Assembly (NCBI GenBank): GCA_900316295.1
Contig: ONCJ01000014.1
Span: 1-45,240, forward strand
Direction of reading: 5' to 3'
Source of the DNA: an uncultured Prevotella sp.
Lineage (GTDB): Bacteria > Bacteroidota > Bacteroidia > Bacteroidales > Bacteroidaceae
Length of the DNA stretch: 45,240 nt
The first letter of the stretch is position 1. Each line of letters begins with the position of its first letter. The notes below the pieces were generated by a model. It was not told the DNA's origin. It ran no database searches and saw only the letters and a program-made list of their open reading frames with translations. Made by a program: the position numbers and the translations under genes. Below are positions 26,035 through 34,873 of the stretch, piece by piece.

Positions 26035-28338
26035 ATGCAAGAGAATTTAGTAATTGTAGAGAGCCCCGCCAAGGCAAAAACCATTGAGAAAATCCTGGGC
26101 AAAGATTTCAAGGTTATGTCGAGTTATGGTCACATCCGTGACTTGAAGAAGAAGGAAATAAGCATCGATCTGGACACGCTGAGTCCGGCATACGAGATTC
26201 CTGACGAGAAGAAGCGCTTGGTGGGCGAACTCAAAAAGAACGCAAAGGCAGCAAAGAAGGTGTGGTTGGCTTCCGATGAAGACCGTGAGGGAGAAGCCAT
26301 CTCATGGCACCTGTGCGAGGTATTGGGACTGGACGAGAAGAATACCAATCGTATCGTGTTCCATGAGATTACCGAACCAGCCATTATGCAAGCCATAGAA
26401 AATCCACGCCATCTTGACATGAATCTGGTGAACGCCCAGCAGGCACGTCGTATCCTCGACCGTCTGGTAGGTTTCAAGATTTCTCCTGTACTATGGCGCA
26501 AGATAAAGCCATCGCTCTCGGCAGGTAGGGTACAGAGTGTCGCCGTACGCCTCATCGTAGAGCGCGAACGCGAAATACAAGCCTTCAAGAGCGAACCGTA
26601 CTATCGACTGGGAGCAATATTCACCCATATAGAGGCTGACGGCAACAAGACTGACATCAGGGCTGAACTCAACGTGCGCTTCAATACCCATAAAGAAGCT
26701 ATGGATTTCCTCGAGAAATGTCAAAACGCCGAGTTCAAAGTTAGTTCTGTAAGCAAAAAACCACACAAACGCACTCCCGCACCGCCATTCACCACCTCAA
26801 CCCTGCAGCAGGAAGCTGCACGCAAGCTGGGCTTCTCAGTAAGCCAGACCATGGTCATAGCCCAGCAGCTCTATGAGAACGGACACATCACATACATGCG
26901 TACCGACAGCGTCAACCTGTCTTCGCTTTGCATCAATGCAAGCAAAAAAGAGATTATCGAACAATATGGTGAGAAATACAGTAAGGTACGCAAGTATCAC
27001 ACCAACTCAAAGGGTGCACAAGAGGCTCACGAAGCCATCCGTCCTACCTACATGTCAAACATACAGATAGAAGGAACCATACAGGAAAAACGACTCTACG
27101 ACCTGATATGGAAGCGCACCATAGCCTCACAAATGGCTGATGCAGAGATAGAAAAGACGACTATCAACATCGACATCTCCACTGCCGACGAGCAGTTTAT
27201 TGCCAATGGAGAGATCATCACCTTCGATGGATTCCTGAAGGTATATAATGTCTCGCCCGAAGAGGACGAAAAGAACGACGAAACCACCAACATTCTGCCT
27301 GTCATCAAGGAGAATGACATTCTGGACTACAATGAGATTGTGTCTACCGAGCGCTTCTCCCTTTCGCCACTTCGCTATACTGAGGGATCACTCGTACGCA
27401 AACTTGAGGAACTGGGCATCGGTCGTCCGTCAACCTACGCCCCTACCATAAGCACCATACAGCAGCGCGAATACGTACAGAAAGGCGACAAGAAAGGTAC
27501 AGAACGTTCTTATACCATCGACACCCTGAAGAGCGGAAAGATTTCAAGCAAGACAAAGAAAGAGATGGCTGGTGCCGACAAGGGCAAGCTGATACCTACC
27601 GACATAGGAACAGTGGTCAACGACTTTCTAATGGAAAACTTCCCAACCATCATGGACTATAACTTCACAGCCAACGTAGAGCAGGAGTTTGACAAGATAG
27701 CAGCCGGTAAGGAAGATTGGACAAAGGAGATGAAACTCTTCTACAAAGACTTCGAGCCAGAAGTAGAAAAGGTCATCAACTCTCGTTCTGAGCATAAGGC
27801 AGGCGAGCGCCAGCTGGGTATAGACCCCAAGAGCGGCAAGCCCGTCTTTGTCAAGATAGGACGCTTCGGACCAGTGGTTCAGATTGGTGTTGCCGACGAC
27901 GACGAGAAGCCACGCTTCGCCCAGCTACCAGCCAAGCTGAGTATGGAGACCATCACTCTGGACGAGGCTCTCGACCTCTTCCAACTGCCACGTACCGTTG
28001 GCGAATATGAGGGCACGTCAGTAGTCATCGGAGCAGGGCGCTTCGGTCCGTACGTACTTCACAACAAGCAGTTCGTCTCTCTCCCAAAGGGCGAAGACCC
28101 ACTCACCTTCACTCTGGAAAATGCCATACAGCTGATACAGGAGAAACGTCAGCAAGACCAGAAGCGTCACATCAAGGCCTTTGAAGAAGACAAAGACCTT
28201 GAAGTAATGAATGGACGCTACGGACCATATCTGGCATATAAAGGCAAGAACTACCGTCTGCCGAAGGCACTCCACAGCAAACTGGACAGCCTTACCTATG
28301 ACGACTGCATGAAGATTATAGACAAAAACAATGATTAG
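26035..28338 (+). CDS. topA: DNA topoisomerase I
   Basis: Type IA topoisomerase that relaxes negative supercoils. The Toprim domain occupies about 1-130 (IVESPAKAKTI at 7-17, acidic triad region DEDREGE at 81-87). LSAGRVQSVA (161-170) and the catalytic Tyr287 in NGHITYMRTDS follow. The C-terminus has several topoisomerase C-terminal repeats (IGRFGPVVQIG, GAGRFGPYVLHNKQF, MNGRYGPYLAYKGKNYRL) instead of the Cys4 zinc fingers of the E. coli enzyme, as is usual in Bacteroidetes. Length 767. The stop overlaps the aroK start by 8 bases. Confidence 0.97.
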   Translation: MQENLVIVESPAKAKTIEKILGKDFKVMSSYGHIRDLKKKEISIDLDTLSPAYEIPDEKKRLVGELKKNAKAAKKVWLASDEDREGEAISWHLCEVLGLDEKNTNRIVFHEITEPAIMQAIENPRHLDMNLVNAQQARRILDRLVGFKISPVLWRKIKPSLSAGRVQSVAVRLIVEREREIQAFKSEPYYRLGAIFTHIEADGNKTDIRAELNVRFNTHKEAMDFLEKCQNAEFKVSSVSKKPHKRTPAPPFTTSTLQQEAARKLGFSVSQTMVIAQQLYENGHITYMRTDSVNLSSLCINASKKEIIEQYGEKYSKVRKYHTNSKGAQEAHEAIRPTYMSNIQIEGTIQEKRLYDLIWKRTIASQMADAEIEKTTINIDISTADEQFIANGEIITFDGFLKVYNVSPEEDEKNDETTNILPVIKENDILDYNEIVSTERFSLSPLRYTEGSLVRKLEELGIGRPSTYAPTISTIQQREYVQKGDKKGTERSYTIDTLKSGKISSKTKKEMAGADKGKLIPTDIGTVVNDFLMENFPTIMDYNFTANVEQEFDKIAAGKEDWTKEMKLFYKDFEPEVEKVINSRSEHKAGERQLGIDPKSGKPVFVKIGRFGPVVQIGVADDDEKPRFAQLPAKLSMETITLDEALDLFQLPRTVGEYEGTSVVIGAGRFGPYVLHNKQFVSLPKGEDPLTFTLENAIQLIQEKRQQDQKRHIKAFEEDKDLEVMNGRYGPYLAYKGKNYRLPKALHSKLDSLTYDDCMKIIDKNND

Positions 28339-28870
28339 GATTATCCTTATAGGATATATGGGTGCAGGCAAGACCACTCTTGGCAATGCACTTGCCAAGA
28401 AAATGGCTCTGCCGTTCTACGACCTCGATTGGTATATCGAGAGCCGTATGCGCAAAACCGTGAAGCAACTCTTCGATGAAATTGGTGAAGACGGTTTCCG
28501 AAAGATCGAGCATAACATGCTCCACGAGGTGGCAGAGTTTGAGAATGTCATCATCAGTTGCGGAGGTGGCACACCATGCTTCTTCGACAACATGGAGTAT
28601 ATGAACCAGCAGGGTGACACTGTCTACCTCAAGGCGAGCGCAGAAACACTATACAACCACCTCAGCATGGCACGTGGCGTACGTCCATTGCTTCTCAACA
28701 AGACTCCCGAGGAGACACGCATCTTCATAAGCCAACAGCTACAACAGCGTGAAGCGTTCTACTCTCAGGCAAAACATGTCATCGACATTAACCTGCTCGA
28801 CACCCATGAAAAAATCAAGAATTCTGCCGATTCCATCATAGAAATGATAAACAACAAAGAAACACTTTAG
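28331..28870 (+). CDS. aroK: Shikimate kinase
   Basis: Phosphorylates shikimate on the way to chorismate. The P-loop GYMGAGKTT is at residues 8-16, followed by the shikimate-binding DLDWYIE (about 32-38), the GEDGFRKIE region and the Gly-rich SCGGGTP (about 75-81). ARGVRPLL is the lid region with the conserved Arg. Length 179 is normal. It starts inside the last codons of topA (8-base overlap), implying translational coupling, and lies 30 bases before speA. Confidence 0.95.
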   Translation: MIRIILIGYMGAGKTTLGNALAKKMALPFYDLDWYIESRMRKTVKQLFDEIGEDGFRKIEHNMLHEVAEFENVIISCGGGTPCFFDNMEYMNQQGDTVYLKASAETLYNHLSMARGVRPLLLNKTPEETRIFISQQLQQREAFYSQAKHVIDINLLDTHEKIKNSADSIIEMINNKETL

Positions 28871-28900
28871 GCATATACAAACCAACCAACCCTACAGCAA

Positions 28901-30793
28901 ATGAAGAAATGGACTATCGACGACTCTAAGGAGCTATACAACATCACCGGATGGGGTACTTCTTATTTCGGTATCAACGACAAAGGCAACATGTACGTCT
29001 CACCATGCAAGGACAACACTCAGATTGACCTACGCGAAGTGATGAACGAACTGGCATTGCGCGATGTCACGCCCCCCGTGCTGCTTCGCTTTCCTGACAT
29101 CCTCGACAACCGCATTGAGAAGACTGCCAGCTGCTTCAAGAAAGCAGCCAAGGAATATGACTACAAGGCCGAAAACTTTATCATATATCCTATTAAGGTC
29201 AATCAGATGCAACCTGTGGTAGAGGAGATTATCTCGCATGGTAAGAAGTTCAACCTCGGTCTTGAGGCGGGCTCAAAGCCCGAGCTACATGCCGTACTCG
29301 CCGTACAATGCCAGAGTGACTCGCTCATCGTTTGCAACGGATACAAAGACCAGGGATATATCGAACTGGCTCTGCTTGCACAAAAGATGGGCAAACGTAT
29401 CTTCATCGTAGTGGAAAAACTAAACGAGCTGGATATTATTGCCAAGGTAGCAAAAAAACTCAACGTACGACCAAACCTGGGAGTACGCATCAAGCTGGCT
29501 TCCAGCGGTAGCGGCAAGTGGGAGGAGAGCGGAGGCGATGCCTCAAAGTTCGGACTAACAAGCGCCGAGCTGCTACAAGCCATGAAGACCCTCGAGGAGA
29601 AAGGACTCAAAGACTGTCTTCGACTGATCCATTTCCACATCGGCAGCCAGATCACAAAGATAAGACGCATACAGACAGCCCTGCGCGAGGCAGCCCAGTT
29701 CTATGTCCAACTCCACAAGATGGGCTATGCCGTCGACTTTGTCGACTGCGGTGGCGGACTGGGTGTCGACTATGACGGGACACGTAGCTCCAGCAGTGAG
29801 AGCTCGGTCAACTACTCCCTGCAGGAATATGTCAACGACTGCATTTACCAGTTTGTCGATGCATCCGACAAGAACAGCATACCCCACCCTAACCTCATCA
29901 CGGAGAGTGGACGCTCGCTCACAGCCCATCACTCGGTGCTTGTCATCGACGTACTTGAGACAGCATCACTGCCCGAGATGCCTGACGAGTTCGAGGCTAA
30001 AGACACCGACCACCAACTGGTGAAAGACCTGTATGAGATATGGGACAACCTGAACCCTCGCACCATGCTCGAAGACTGGCATGATGCTGAACAGATACGC
30101 GACGAAGCCCTCGAGCTGTTCTCTCACGGACTGGTGGATCTGAAGACACGTGCCGAGATTGAGAGTATGTACTGGAGCGTGTGCCATGAGATCAACAATC
30201 TCACCAAGCACCTCAAGCACATCCCAGACGAACTCAGAGGACTCGACAAACTGCTTGCTGACAAATACTTCTGCAACTTCTCGCTGTTCCAATCGCTACC
30301 AGACTCATGGGCCATCGACCAACTCTTCCCAATCGTCCCTATACAGCGACTCGACGAGCGCCCAACTCGCAATGCCACGCTACAGGACATCACCTGTGAC
30401 AGCGACGGCAAAATAGCCAACTTCGTCACCAGTCGGCACAATGCTCACGTGCTGCCCATCCACGCTCTGAAGAAGAACGAAGACTACTATCTCGGCGTAT
30501 TCCTCGTCGGTGCCTACCAAGAAATCCTCGGCGACATGCACAACCTCTTTGGCGACACCAATGCAGTACACATTTCCGTCAAGGATGGTACATACCACAT
30601 CGACCAGATATTTGATGGCGAAACCGTCGAAGAGGTGCTCGACTATGTACAGTACAATCCAAAAAAACTGGTTCGTCAACTGGAAATTTGGGTGACAAAG
30701 AGTGTCAAACAGGGCAAAATCTCCCTCGAAGAAGGTAAGGAATTTCTCAGCAACTACCGTTCGGGACTATACGGATATACATATTTGGAATAG
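28901..30793 (+). CDS. speA: Biosynthetic arginine decarboxylase
   Basis: PLP enzyme converting arginine to agmatine, the first step of polyamine synthesis by the agmatine route. The PLP-binding lysine lies in IIYPIKVNQMQ (Lys99). The barrel continues with LGLEAGSKPEL and FHIGSQ, and the cofactor/substrate region VDCGGGLGVDYDG is near 285-297. The C-terminal beta domain ends near SLEEGKEFLSNYRSGLYGYTYLE. Length 630 matches SpeA. It follows aroK by 30 bases and is separated from argB by a single base. Confidence 0.96.
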   Translation: MKKWTIDDSKELYNITGWGTSYFGINDKGNMYVSPCKDNTQIDLREVMNELALRDVTPPVLLRFPDILDNRIEKTASCFKKAAKEYDYKAENFIIYPIKVNQMQPVVEEIISHGKKFNLGLEAGSKPELHAVLAVQCQSDSLIVCNGYKDQGYIELALLAQKMGKRIFIVVEKLNELDIIAKVAKKLNVRPNLGVRIKLASSGSGKWEESGGDASKFGLTSAELLQAMKTLEEKGLKDCLRLIHFHIGSQITKIRRIQTALREAAQFYVQLHKMGYAVDFVDCGGGLGVDYDGTRSSSSESSVNYSLQEYVNDCIYQFVDASDKNSIPHPNLITESGRSLTAHHSVLVIDVLETASLPEMPDEFEAKDTDHQLVKDLYEIWDNLNPRTMLEDWHDAEQIRDEALELFSHGLVDLKTRAEIESMYWSVCHEINNLTKHLKHIPDELRGLDKLLADKYFCNFSLFQSLPDSWAIDQLFPIVPIQRLDERPTRNATLQDITCDSDGKIANFVTSRHNAHVLPIHALKKNEDYYLGVFLVGAYQEILGDMHNLFGDTNAVHISVKDGTYHIDQIFDGETVEEVLDYVQYNPKKLVRQLEIWVTKSVKQGKISLEEGKEFLSNYRSGLYGYTYLE

Positions 30794-30794
30794 A

Positions 30795-31568
30795 ATGAAG
30801 ACAGATTTGAAAATCATCAAAGTGGGTGGTGCCGTAGTAGAAGATGACGAACAGCTGACACAGCTACTCAAGGACTTCTCTGCCATTGAAGGAAAAAAAG
30901 TGCTCGTACATGGTGGAGGCAGACGCGCCACCAAGGTGGCAGCATCCCTTGGAATAGAAAGCAAGATGGTAGGTGGACGCCGCATCACCGATGCCGACAT
31001 GCTCGAGGTGGTCACCATGGTATATGGCGGACTGGTAAACAAAACCCTTGTCGCTCGTCTGCAAGCCAACGGCATAAATGCGCTGGGACTCACCGGTGCT
31101 GATATAGATGCCATCCGATCACACAAACGACCGCTGAAAGACGGCATCGACTTCGGATACGTGGGCGATGTCGAATGCGCCAACGGCAATATGCTTCATA
31201 CGCTCATCGAGACAGGTATCACACCCGTCATGGCACCACTAACCCACGACGGCAAGGGTACCATTCTCAACACTAATGCCGACACTATTGCCGCCGAGAC
31301 AGCCAAAGCATTGGCACCCTACTATGACGTAACACTTATCTATGCGTTTGAGAAAGCAGGAGTACTGCTCAATCCAGATGACGACACCTCAATCATACCC
31401 GTCATACGTCGCAACGACTTCGAACAATACAAAGCCAACGGCACCATTGCCGGAGGCATGATACCTAAGATAGAGAACGCCCTGAACGCCATCGACGCAG
31501 GAGTCAATAGAGTCATCATCACTCGTGCCGATGCCATCGACGGCAATCACGGCACAGTGATAATGTAA
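30795..31568 (+). CDS. argB: Acetylglutamate kinase
   Basis: Phosphorylates N-acetylglutamate (or N-succinylglutamate in some Bacteroidetes) in arginine synthesis. I start it at ATG 30795, giving MKTDLKIIKVGGAVVEDDEQ; the open frame reaches 31 codons into speA but only this start places the kinase KVGGA loop near the N-terminus. Motifs include LVHGGGRRATKVAASLG (about 39-55) and ILNTNADTIAAETAKAL. The C-terminal GGMIPKIENALNAIDAGVNRVII is characteristic. Length 257. It abuts speA (one base between), so synthesis and use of arginine share one transcript. Confidence 0.95.
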   Translation: MKTDLKIIKVGGAVVEDDEQLTQLLKDFSAIEGKKVLVHGGGRRATKVAASLGIESKMVGGRRITDADMLEVVTMVYGGLVNKTLVARLQANGINALGLTGADIDAIRSHKRPLKDGIDFGYVGDVECANGNMLHTLIETGITPVMAPLTHDGKGTILNTNADTIAAETAKALAPYYDVTLIYAFEKAGVLLNPDDDTSIIPVIRRNDFEQYKANGTIAGGMIPKIENALNAIDAGVNRVIITRADAIDGNHGTVIM

Positions 31569-31600
31569 AAGTTGCAAACCAAAAACATCAAACAAACTCC

Positions 31601-32104
31601 ATGCCAATAACATTCCAACACGATATCCTTCCACTGAAGAACGAGCTCTATAGGCTCGCTCTTCGTATCACGCTCAGTCGTGAGGAAGCCGAAGATATCG
31701 TACAGGACACCATGATAAAGGTATGGAACAACCGCGAACGATGGCAAGAGATAGAAAGCATAGAGGCTTATTGTCTGACTATCTGCCGCAACCTGTCACT
31801 CGACGCACTAAAGAAGAAGGACAATCAGCATGAGTCAATAGAGGAAGATGGCAACCATCTTACCAATGCCACTTCTACCAACCTGCAAGAAGCCATCATC
31901 AGTAAAGACCGCATACAACTGGTGCGCCAGTTAGTCGACGCCCTACCCGAAAAGCAACGTGCATGCATGCAATTACGCGACTTCGAGGGTAAGCAATACA
32001 AGGAGATTGCTGCCATCCTTGGCATAAGCGAAGAACAAGTCAAGGTAAACATCTTCCGTGCACGACAAGCCGTAAAACTTCGATTTCAGGAGTTGGACAA
32101 ATAA
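31601..32104 (+). CDS. ECF-type RNA polymerase sigma factor
   Basis: The 167-residue sigma-70 family protein has only regions 2 and 4. Region 2 includes LALRITLSREEAEDIVQDTMIKVW (about 20-42). Region 4 includes QRACMQLRDFEGKQYKEIAAILG and ISEEQVKVNIFRARQAVK, the helix-turn-helix. It lies 32 bases after argB and just upstream of a probable anti-sigma gene, the usual arrangement. No SusC/SusD genes are adjacent, so this is not a typical FecI/FecR glycan-sensing unit. The regulon is unknown. Confidence 0.9.
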   Translation: MPITFQHDILPLKNELYRLALRITLSREEAEDIVQDTMIKVWNNRERWQEIESIEAYCLTICRNLSLDALKKKDNQHESIEEDGNHLTNATSTNLQEAIISKDRIQLVRQLVDALPEKQRACMQLRDFEGKQYKEIAAILGISEEQVKVNIFRARQAVKLRFQELDK

Positions 32105-32206
32105 AAACAGAGAGCGACAAATAAAAAAATGTTAAATTAAACCTTTCAACTGTAACTTTCAGCAAAGCATAATCGTCATCACTAAAGAAACCACAAAGAA
32201 GAACGT

Positions 32207-32677
32207 ATGGACTATAAGTATATTGAACAATTACTTGACCGCTACTGGCAGTGCGAGACTTCTCTCGAAGAGGAGCAGATACTGCGTGCGTTCTTCCAGC
32301 AGAACGACATCCCTGCCGAGATGAGCCAATATCAGCCACTGTTTGCCTACGTCAACGAGGAGAAGCAGACAGATGTTCTTGGCGAGGACTTCGACGAGAA
32401 GATGCTGTCGCTCATCGGTGAGGAGCCAAAGGCCAAGGTGATATCCATCCGCCAACGCCTCATGCCTCTGTTCCGTGCAGCAGCAGTAGTAGCCATTGTT
32501 CTCACTCTTGGCAATGCGCTACAGGTAGCATTCCTACCCAAAGAGGATGCTTCAAGCGTGGTTGCCACTGGCATACAGAAGCCCAGTGAGGGTCCTTCGG
32601 TAGCCAAGGCAGACTCTACCAGAATGGACTCCATCAACAGAGCCATGCCTCAGCAGCCAGTGGTCATCGTAAAGTGA
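32207..32677 (+). CDS. Probable anti-sigma membrane protein partnered with the ECF sigma factor
   Basis: The 156-residue product begins MDYKYIEQLLDRYWQCETSL, an acidic helical N-terminus (about 1-80) of the kind that binds ECF sigma factors. One transmembrane segment follows (about 87-108, LFRAAAVVAIVLTLGNALQV), then a short Ser/Pro/Lys-rich periplasmic tail of about 45 residues. There is no FecR or zinc-containing anti-sigma motif, so the call rests on position and topology. It ends the topA-to-anti-sigma run and is followed by a strong terminator. Confidence 0.65.
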   Translation: MDYKYIEQLLDRYWQCETSLEEEQILRAFFQQNDIPAEMSQYQPLFAYVNEEKQTDVLGEDFDEKMLSLIGEEPKAKVISIRQRLMPLFRAAAVVAIVLTLGNALQVAFLPKEDASSVVATGIQKPSEGPSVAKADSTRMDSINRAMPQQPVVIVK

Positions 32678-32782
32678 TATTTTTCTATGCTTTCTATAAA
32701 ACACATGTTTATTAAAATCGTGAGACCGTGAGGTTTTAAACGTCAAAGTTTTTTCATTAACATTTTCATGTTAAAACCCAAA

Positions 32783-32824
32783 AGAACCAGCAATCATACA
32801 TAGTTGCTGGTTCTCTGGTTTTTT
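32783..32824 (+). terminator. Terminator after the anti-sigma gene
   Basis: Perfect 11-base-pair stem AGAACCAGCAA/TTGCTGGTTCT with a 10-base loop, then CTGG and six T. On the minus strand the hairpin is followed by TTTTGGG, so weak action on the convergent CPBP gene is possible. Confidence 0.85.
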
Positions 32825-32839
32825 AGACTTCGCTCATTC

Positions 32840-33667
32840 TCAATTCCTTTTCATTCTCGATGCTAATTGGAATAGCGATGGCAGGAAAATCATCAGCGAA
32901 AATCCGAGTGCCATATACACCATCATGTCGTCGCCTCTGAACAAGTCAATAATCTTACCATCGTTCATCTCAGGCATCAGGTTATACATCACGTATGCCA
33001 CACTGTTATTCACCCAGTGCATCACTATTCCTGGCACTATGCTGTTCGTACGATAGTACAGCCAGCCCAACATCAGTCCGGCAATGGTTGCATGCACGCC
33101 CTGTGCGACATTACCGTGTACCAAGGCAAACAACAAGGCAGATATGCCAATAGCTATCCAGTGTCGTTTGTCTCCTGCCAGCTGTAACAACACCCTCAGC
33201 ACAGCACCTCTGAATACCATCTCTTCAGCTATCGGAGCCACAATACCGACAGCAATATACCCCAAAGGCTCCCGCATGATACCATTAAACAATGCAGCCG
33301 TAGTATCGTCCATCACAATCTGCAGGTTCTCATACAGCCATTCCATCGGCAACAACATTCCCAGAGTGAGCAATATTGTCCAGAAAACCACTCCCCACGG
33401 TCTTGACCTCAAAAAAACACGCGACACGGGAGACCATTTTCTCAGAGCAAAAAGCAGTATCGTCAGCAAACCACTCACCACCATCGTGACTATCAACAGC
33501 GTGGAATAAGAACCATTCATTATCCCACGGGATACGACATCAAAGGGCTGACCGCTATACAATGCCCATGCCAGAGCAACGAGCAGCTGTACTACAGCTT
33601 GTATCAGCAAGAATGCTATCACATACCATACAACTTCAAAACACGTCTTTACATTCTTATTCATCAT
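32840..33667 (-). CDS. CPBP-family intramembrane glutamic protease
   Basis: Polytopic membrane protein of the CAAX-protease/bacteriocin-processing (Rce1-like) family. About seven or eight hydrophobic segments are visible. The three family motifs are intact: EEMVFRG (Glu148-Glu149...Arg153), LLFALVHG (His184) and HWVNN (His217...Asn221). Length is about 275. Two consecutive ATG codons (33667 and 33664) follow AAGGAG; both overlap the end of ribF by 8-11 bases, and a longer frame from a TTG at 33682 is unlikely. The overlap indicates translational coupling to ribF. Substrate unknown. Confidence 0.85.
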   Translation of the reverse strand: MMNKNVKTCFEVVWYVIAFLLIQAVVQLLVALAWALYSGQPFDVVSRGIMNGSYSTLLIVTMVVSGLLTILLFALRKWSPVSRVFLRSRPWGVVFWTILLTLGMLLPMEWLYENLQIVMDDTTAALFNGIMREPLGYIAVGIVAPIAEEMVFRGAVLRVLLQLAGDKRHWIAIGISALLFALVHGNVAQGVHATIAGLMLGWLYYRTNSIVPGIVMHWVNNSVAYVMYNLMPEMNDGKIIDLFRGDDMMVYMALGFSLMIFLPSLFQLASRMKRN

Positions 33668-34577
33668 CCGTCTCCTTATCAAAAATTTGTTCTATCTCCA
33701 TCCTGTCCCTCTCCAACTGGTGAGCGAGATCGTCAGGGGAGTCAAATCGGTGCTCGTCGCGTATCTTTTTGACAAACGACACCAGCAACATCTCATTATA
33801 TATATCATCACGGAAGTCGAAGATATTCACCTCCAGTGTCTGATTGTCACCATCAAATGTCGGGCGACTGCCAATATTCATCATACCCCTCATCAGCGTC
33901 ATACTCCTCTGGCGACGCACCCTCACGGCATACACACCTGCGGCAGGTATCAGCTGTCCCCACTCCTTAGTGTCAATATTGGCCGTCGGAAATCCCATTT
34001 GTCTACCATTTTGATGACCTTCCACCACCTTTCCAACAATCGTATAGTTATATCCCAGACAAGCATTAGCAGCATCAATGTCGCCCTTTTCCAGCAGACG
34101 TCTCACCTGCGACGAGCTTACCTTCATATTCTCACGCCACTCCTTGGCACGTACCACCTCCATGCCCAGCTCTTTGCCATACGCCACATAGTCATCAAAA
34201 CACTCCACGCCATTACGCCTGCCAAACCGGTTGTCATAGCCCAGCACCAGGCATTCCACCCGATACTCATCCCTCAGCACATCCCTCATGAAGTCATGTG
34301 CCGACAGTCCCGCCAGCGCCTCATCAAAATGGAGCACCTCAACACGATCCACGTTCTGTCTTGACAACAATAGCTCCTTCACGTCGAGCGATGACAACAA
34401 CTTAGGCTGATAGTCGCTGTGTAGCACCTGTCGCGGATGTCTGTCGAAGGTTATCACGGCCGACTCCCTACCAGTAGCCTTAGCTATCTCCTTGACTTGA
34501 CCAATAAGGTATTGATGTCCGCGATGCACACCATCAAAGAATCCTACTGTGGCAACACATCCTTTTCTCTCATTCAT
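33657..34577 (-). CDS. ribF: Bifunctional riboflavin kinase/FAD synthetase
   Basis: Makes FMN and then FAD. The N-terminal adenylyltransferase half begins MNERKGCVATVGFFDGVHRG with the HRGH nucleotide-binding motif (about 18-21) and has the later SSSQVRRLL segment. The C-terminal riboflavin kinase half shows GRQMGFPTANI. Length 306. I start at ATG 34577; an open frame runs 33 codons further upstream (hydrophobic, starting near 34676) but overlaps the promoter and is not RibF-like. The -7 element ends only five bases before this ATG, so the mRNA may be leaderless. The CPBP gene overlaps its 3' end. Confidence 0.94.
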   Translation of the reverse strand: MNERKGCVATVGFFDGVHRGHQYLIGQVKEIAKATGRESAVITFDRHPRQVLHSDYQPKLLSSLDVKELLLSRQNVDRVEVLHFDEALAGLSAHDFMRDVLRDEYRVECLVLGYDNRFGRRNGVECFDDYVAYGKELGMEVVRAKEWRENMKVSSSQVRRLLEKGDIDAANACLGYNYTIVGKVVEGHQNGRQMGFPTANIDTKEWGQLIPAAGVYAVRVRRQRSMTLMRGMMNIGSRPTFDGDNQTLEVNIFDFRDDIYNEMLLVSFVKKIRDEHRFDSPDDLAHQLERDRMEIEQIFDKETDDE

Positions 34578-34582
34578 AGATG

Positions 34583-34590
34583 CAAAAGTA
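34583..34590 (-). promoter_or_regulatory. -7 element directly in front of ribF
   Basis: Minus strand TACTTTTGCATCTATGAATG: the TAnnTTTG element is separated from the ribF ATG by only five bases. The transcript would start at or very near the start codon. No clean TTTG is found 19-21 bases upstream. Confidence 0.55.
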
Positions 34591-34684
34591 GTAAAAACTG
34601 AAATAATAACCGCCACAAAAGCAAAAAAAAGTAAAAATATGGAATAATTAAGCACTAAGAAATACGAATTACGCATTATTTTCT

Positions 34685-34692
34685 TACCTTTG
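34685..34692 (+). promoter_or_regulatory. -7 element for tRNA-Met
   Basis: TACCTTTGCACCC matches TAnnTTTG, 52 bases before the tRNA. The upstream element is degenerate. Confidence 0.6.
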
Positions 34693-34744
34693 CACCCGCA
34701 TTAGCTACTATATAGCAATGTATATCTGCAACATAGTAGATATC

Positions 34745-34818
34745 GGACTTGTAGCTCAGTTGGTTAGAGCAACAGACTCATAATCTGGAGGTCACAGGTT
34801 CAAGCCCTGTCTGGTCCA
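34745..34818 (+). tRNA. tRNA with anticodon CAT (elongator Met, possibly Ile2)
   Basis: Acceptor GGACTTG/CTGGTCC with discriminator A, D arm GCTC...GAGC, anticodon loop CTCATAA, and T arm ACAGG TTCAAGC CCTGT. The G1-C72 pair excludes a standard initiator tRNA. Two oppositions are imperfect by eye: T6-T67 in the acceptor stem and A27-G43 at the top of the anticodon stem. CCA is not encoded. Distinguishing Met from lysidine-modified Ile needs identity-element analysis. It marks the border between housekeeping genes and the defence region. Confidence 0.88.
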
Positions 34819-34822
34819 CACT

Positions 34823-34863
34823 AAAAATCAGCAACTTAGAAGAAATTCAAGTTGCTGATTTTT
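34823..34863 (+). terminator. Terminator after tRNA-CAT
   Basis: Perfect 15-base-pair stem AAAAATCAGCAACTT/AAGTTGCTGATTTTT with an 11-base loop; the stem's own T-run serves as the tail. It is symmetric, so it can work on both strands and would also end minus-strand transcription from the defence operon. Confidence 0.85.
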
Positions 34864-34873
34864 CGTTTTGCGT

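Noticed and set aside
34578-34676. N-terminal extension of RibF with a hydrophobic stretch
   Set aside because: The extension overlaps the TACTTTTG promoter element and lacks RibF similarity; MNERKGCVATVGFFDG is the normal start.
33657-34740. FMN riboswitch controlling ribF
   Set aside because: The -7 element is five bases from the start codon, leaving no room for a riboswitch leader, and no conserved FMN-element sequence is visible.
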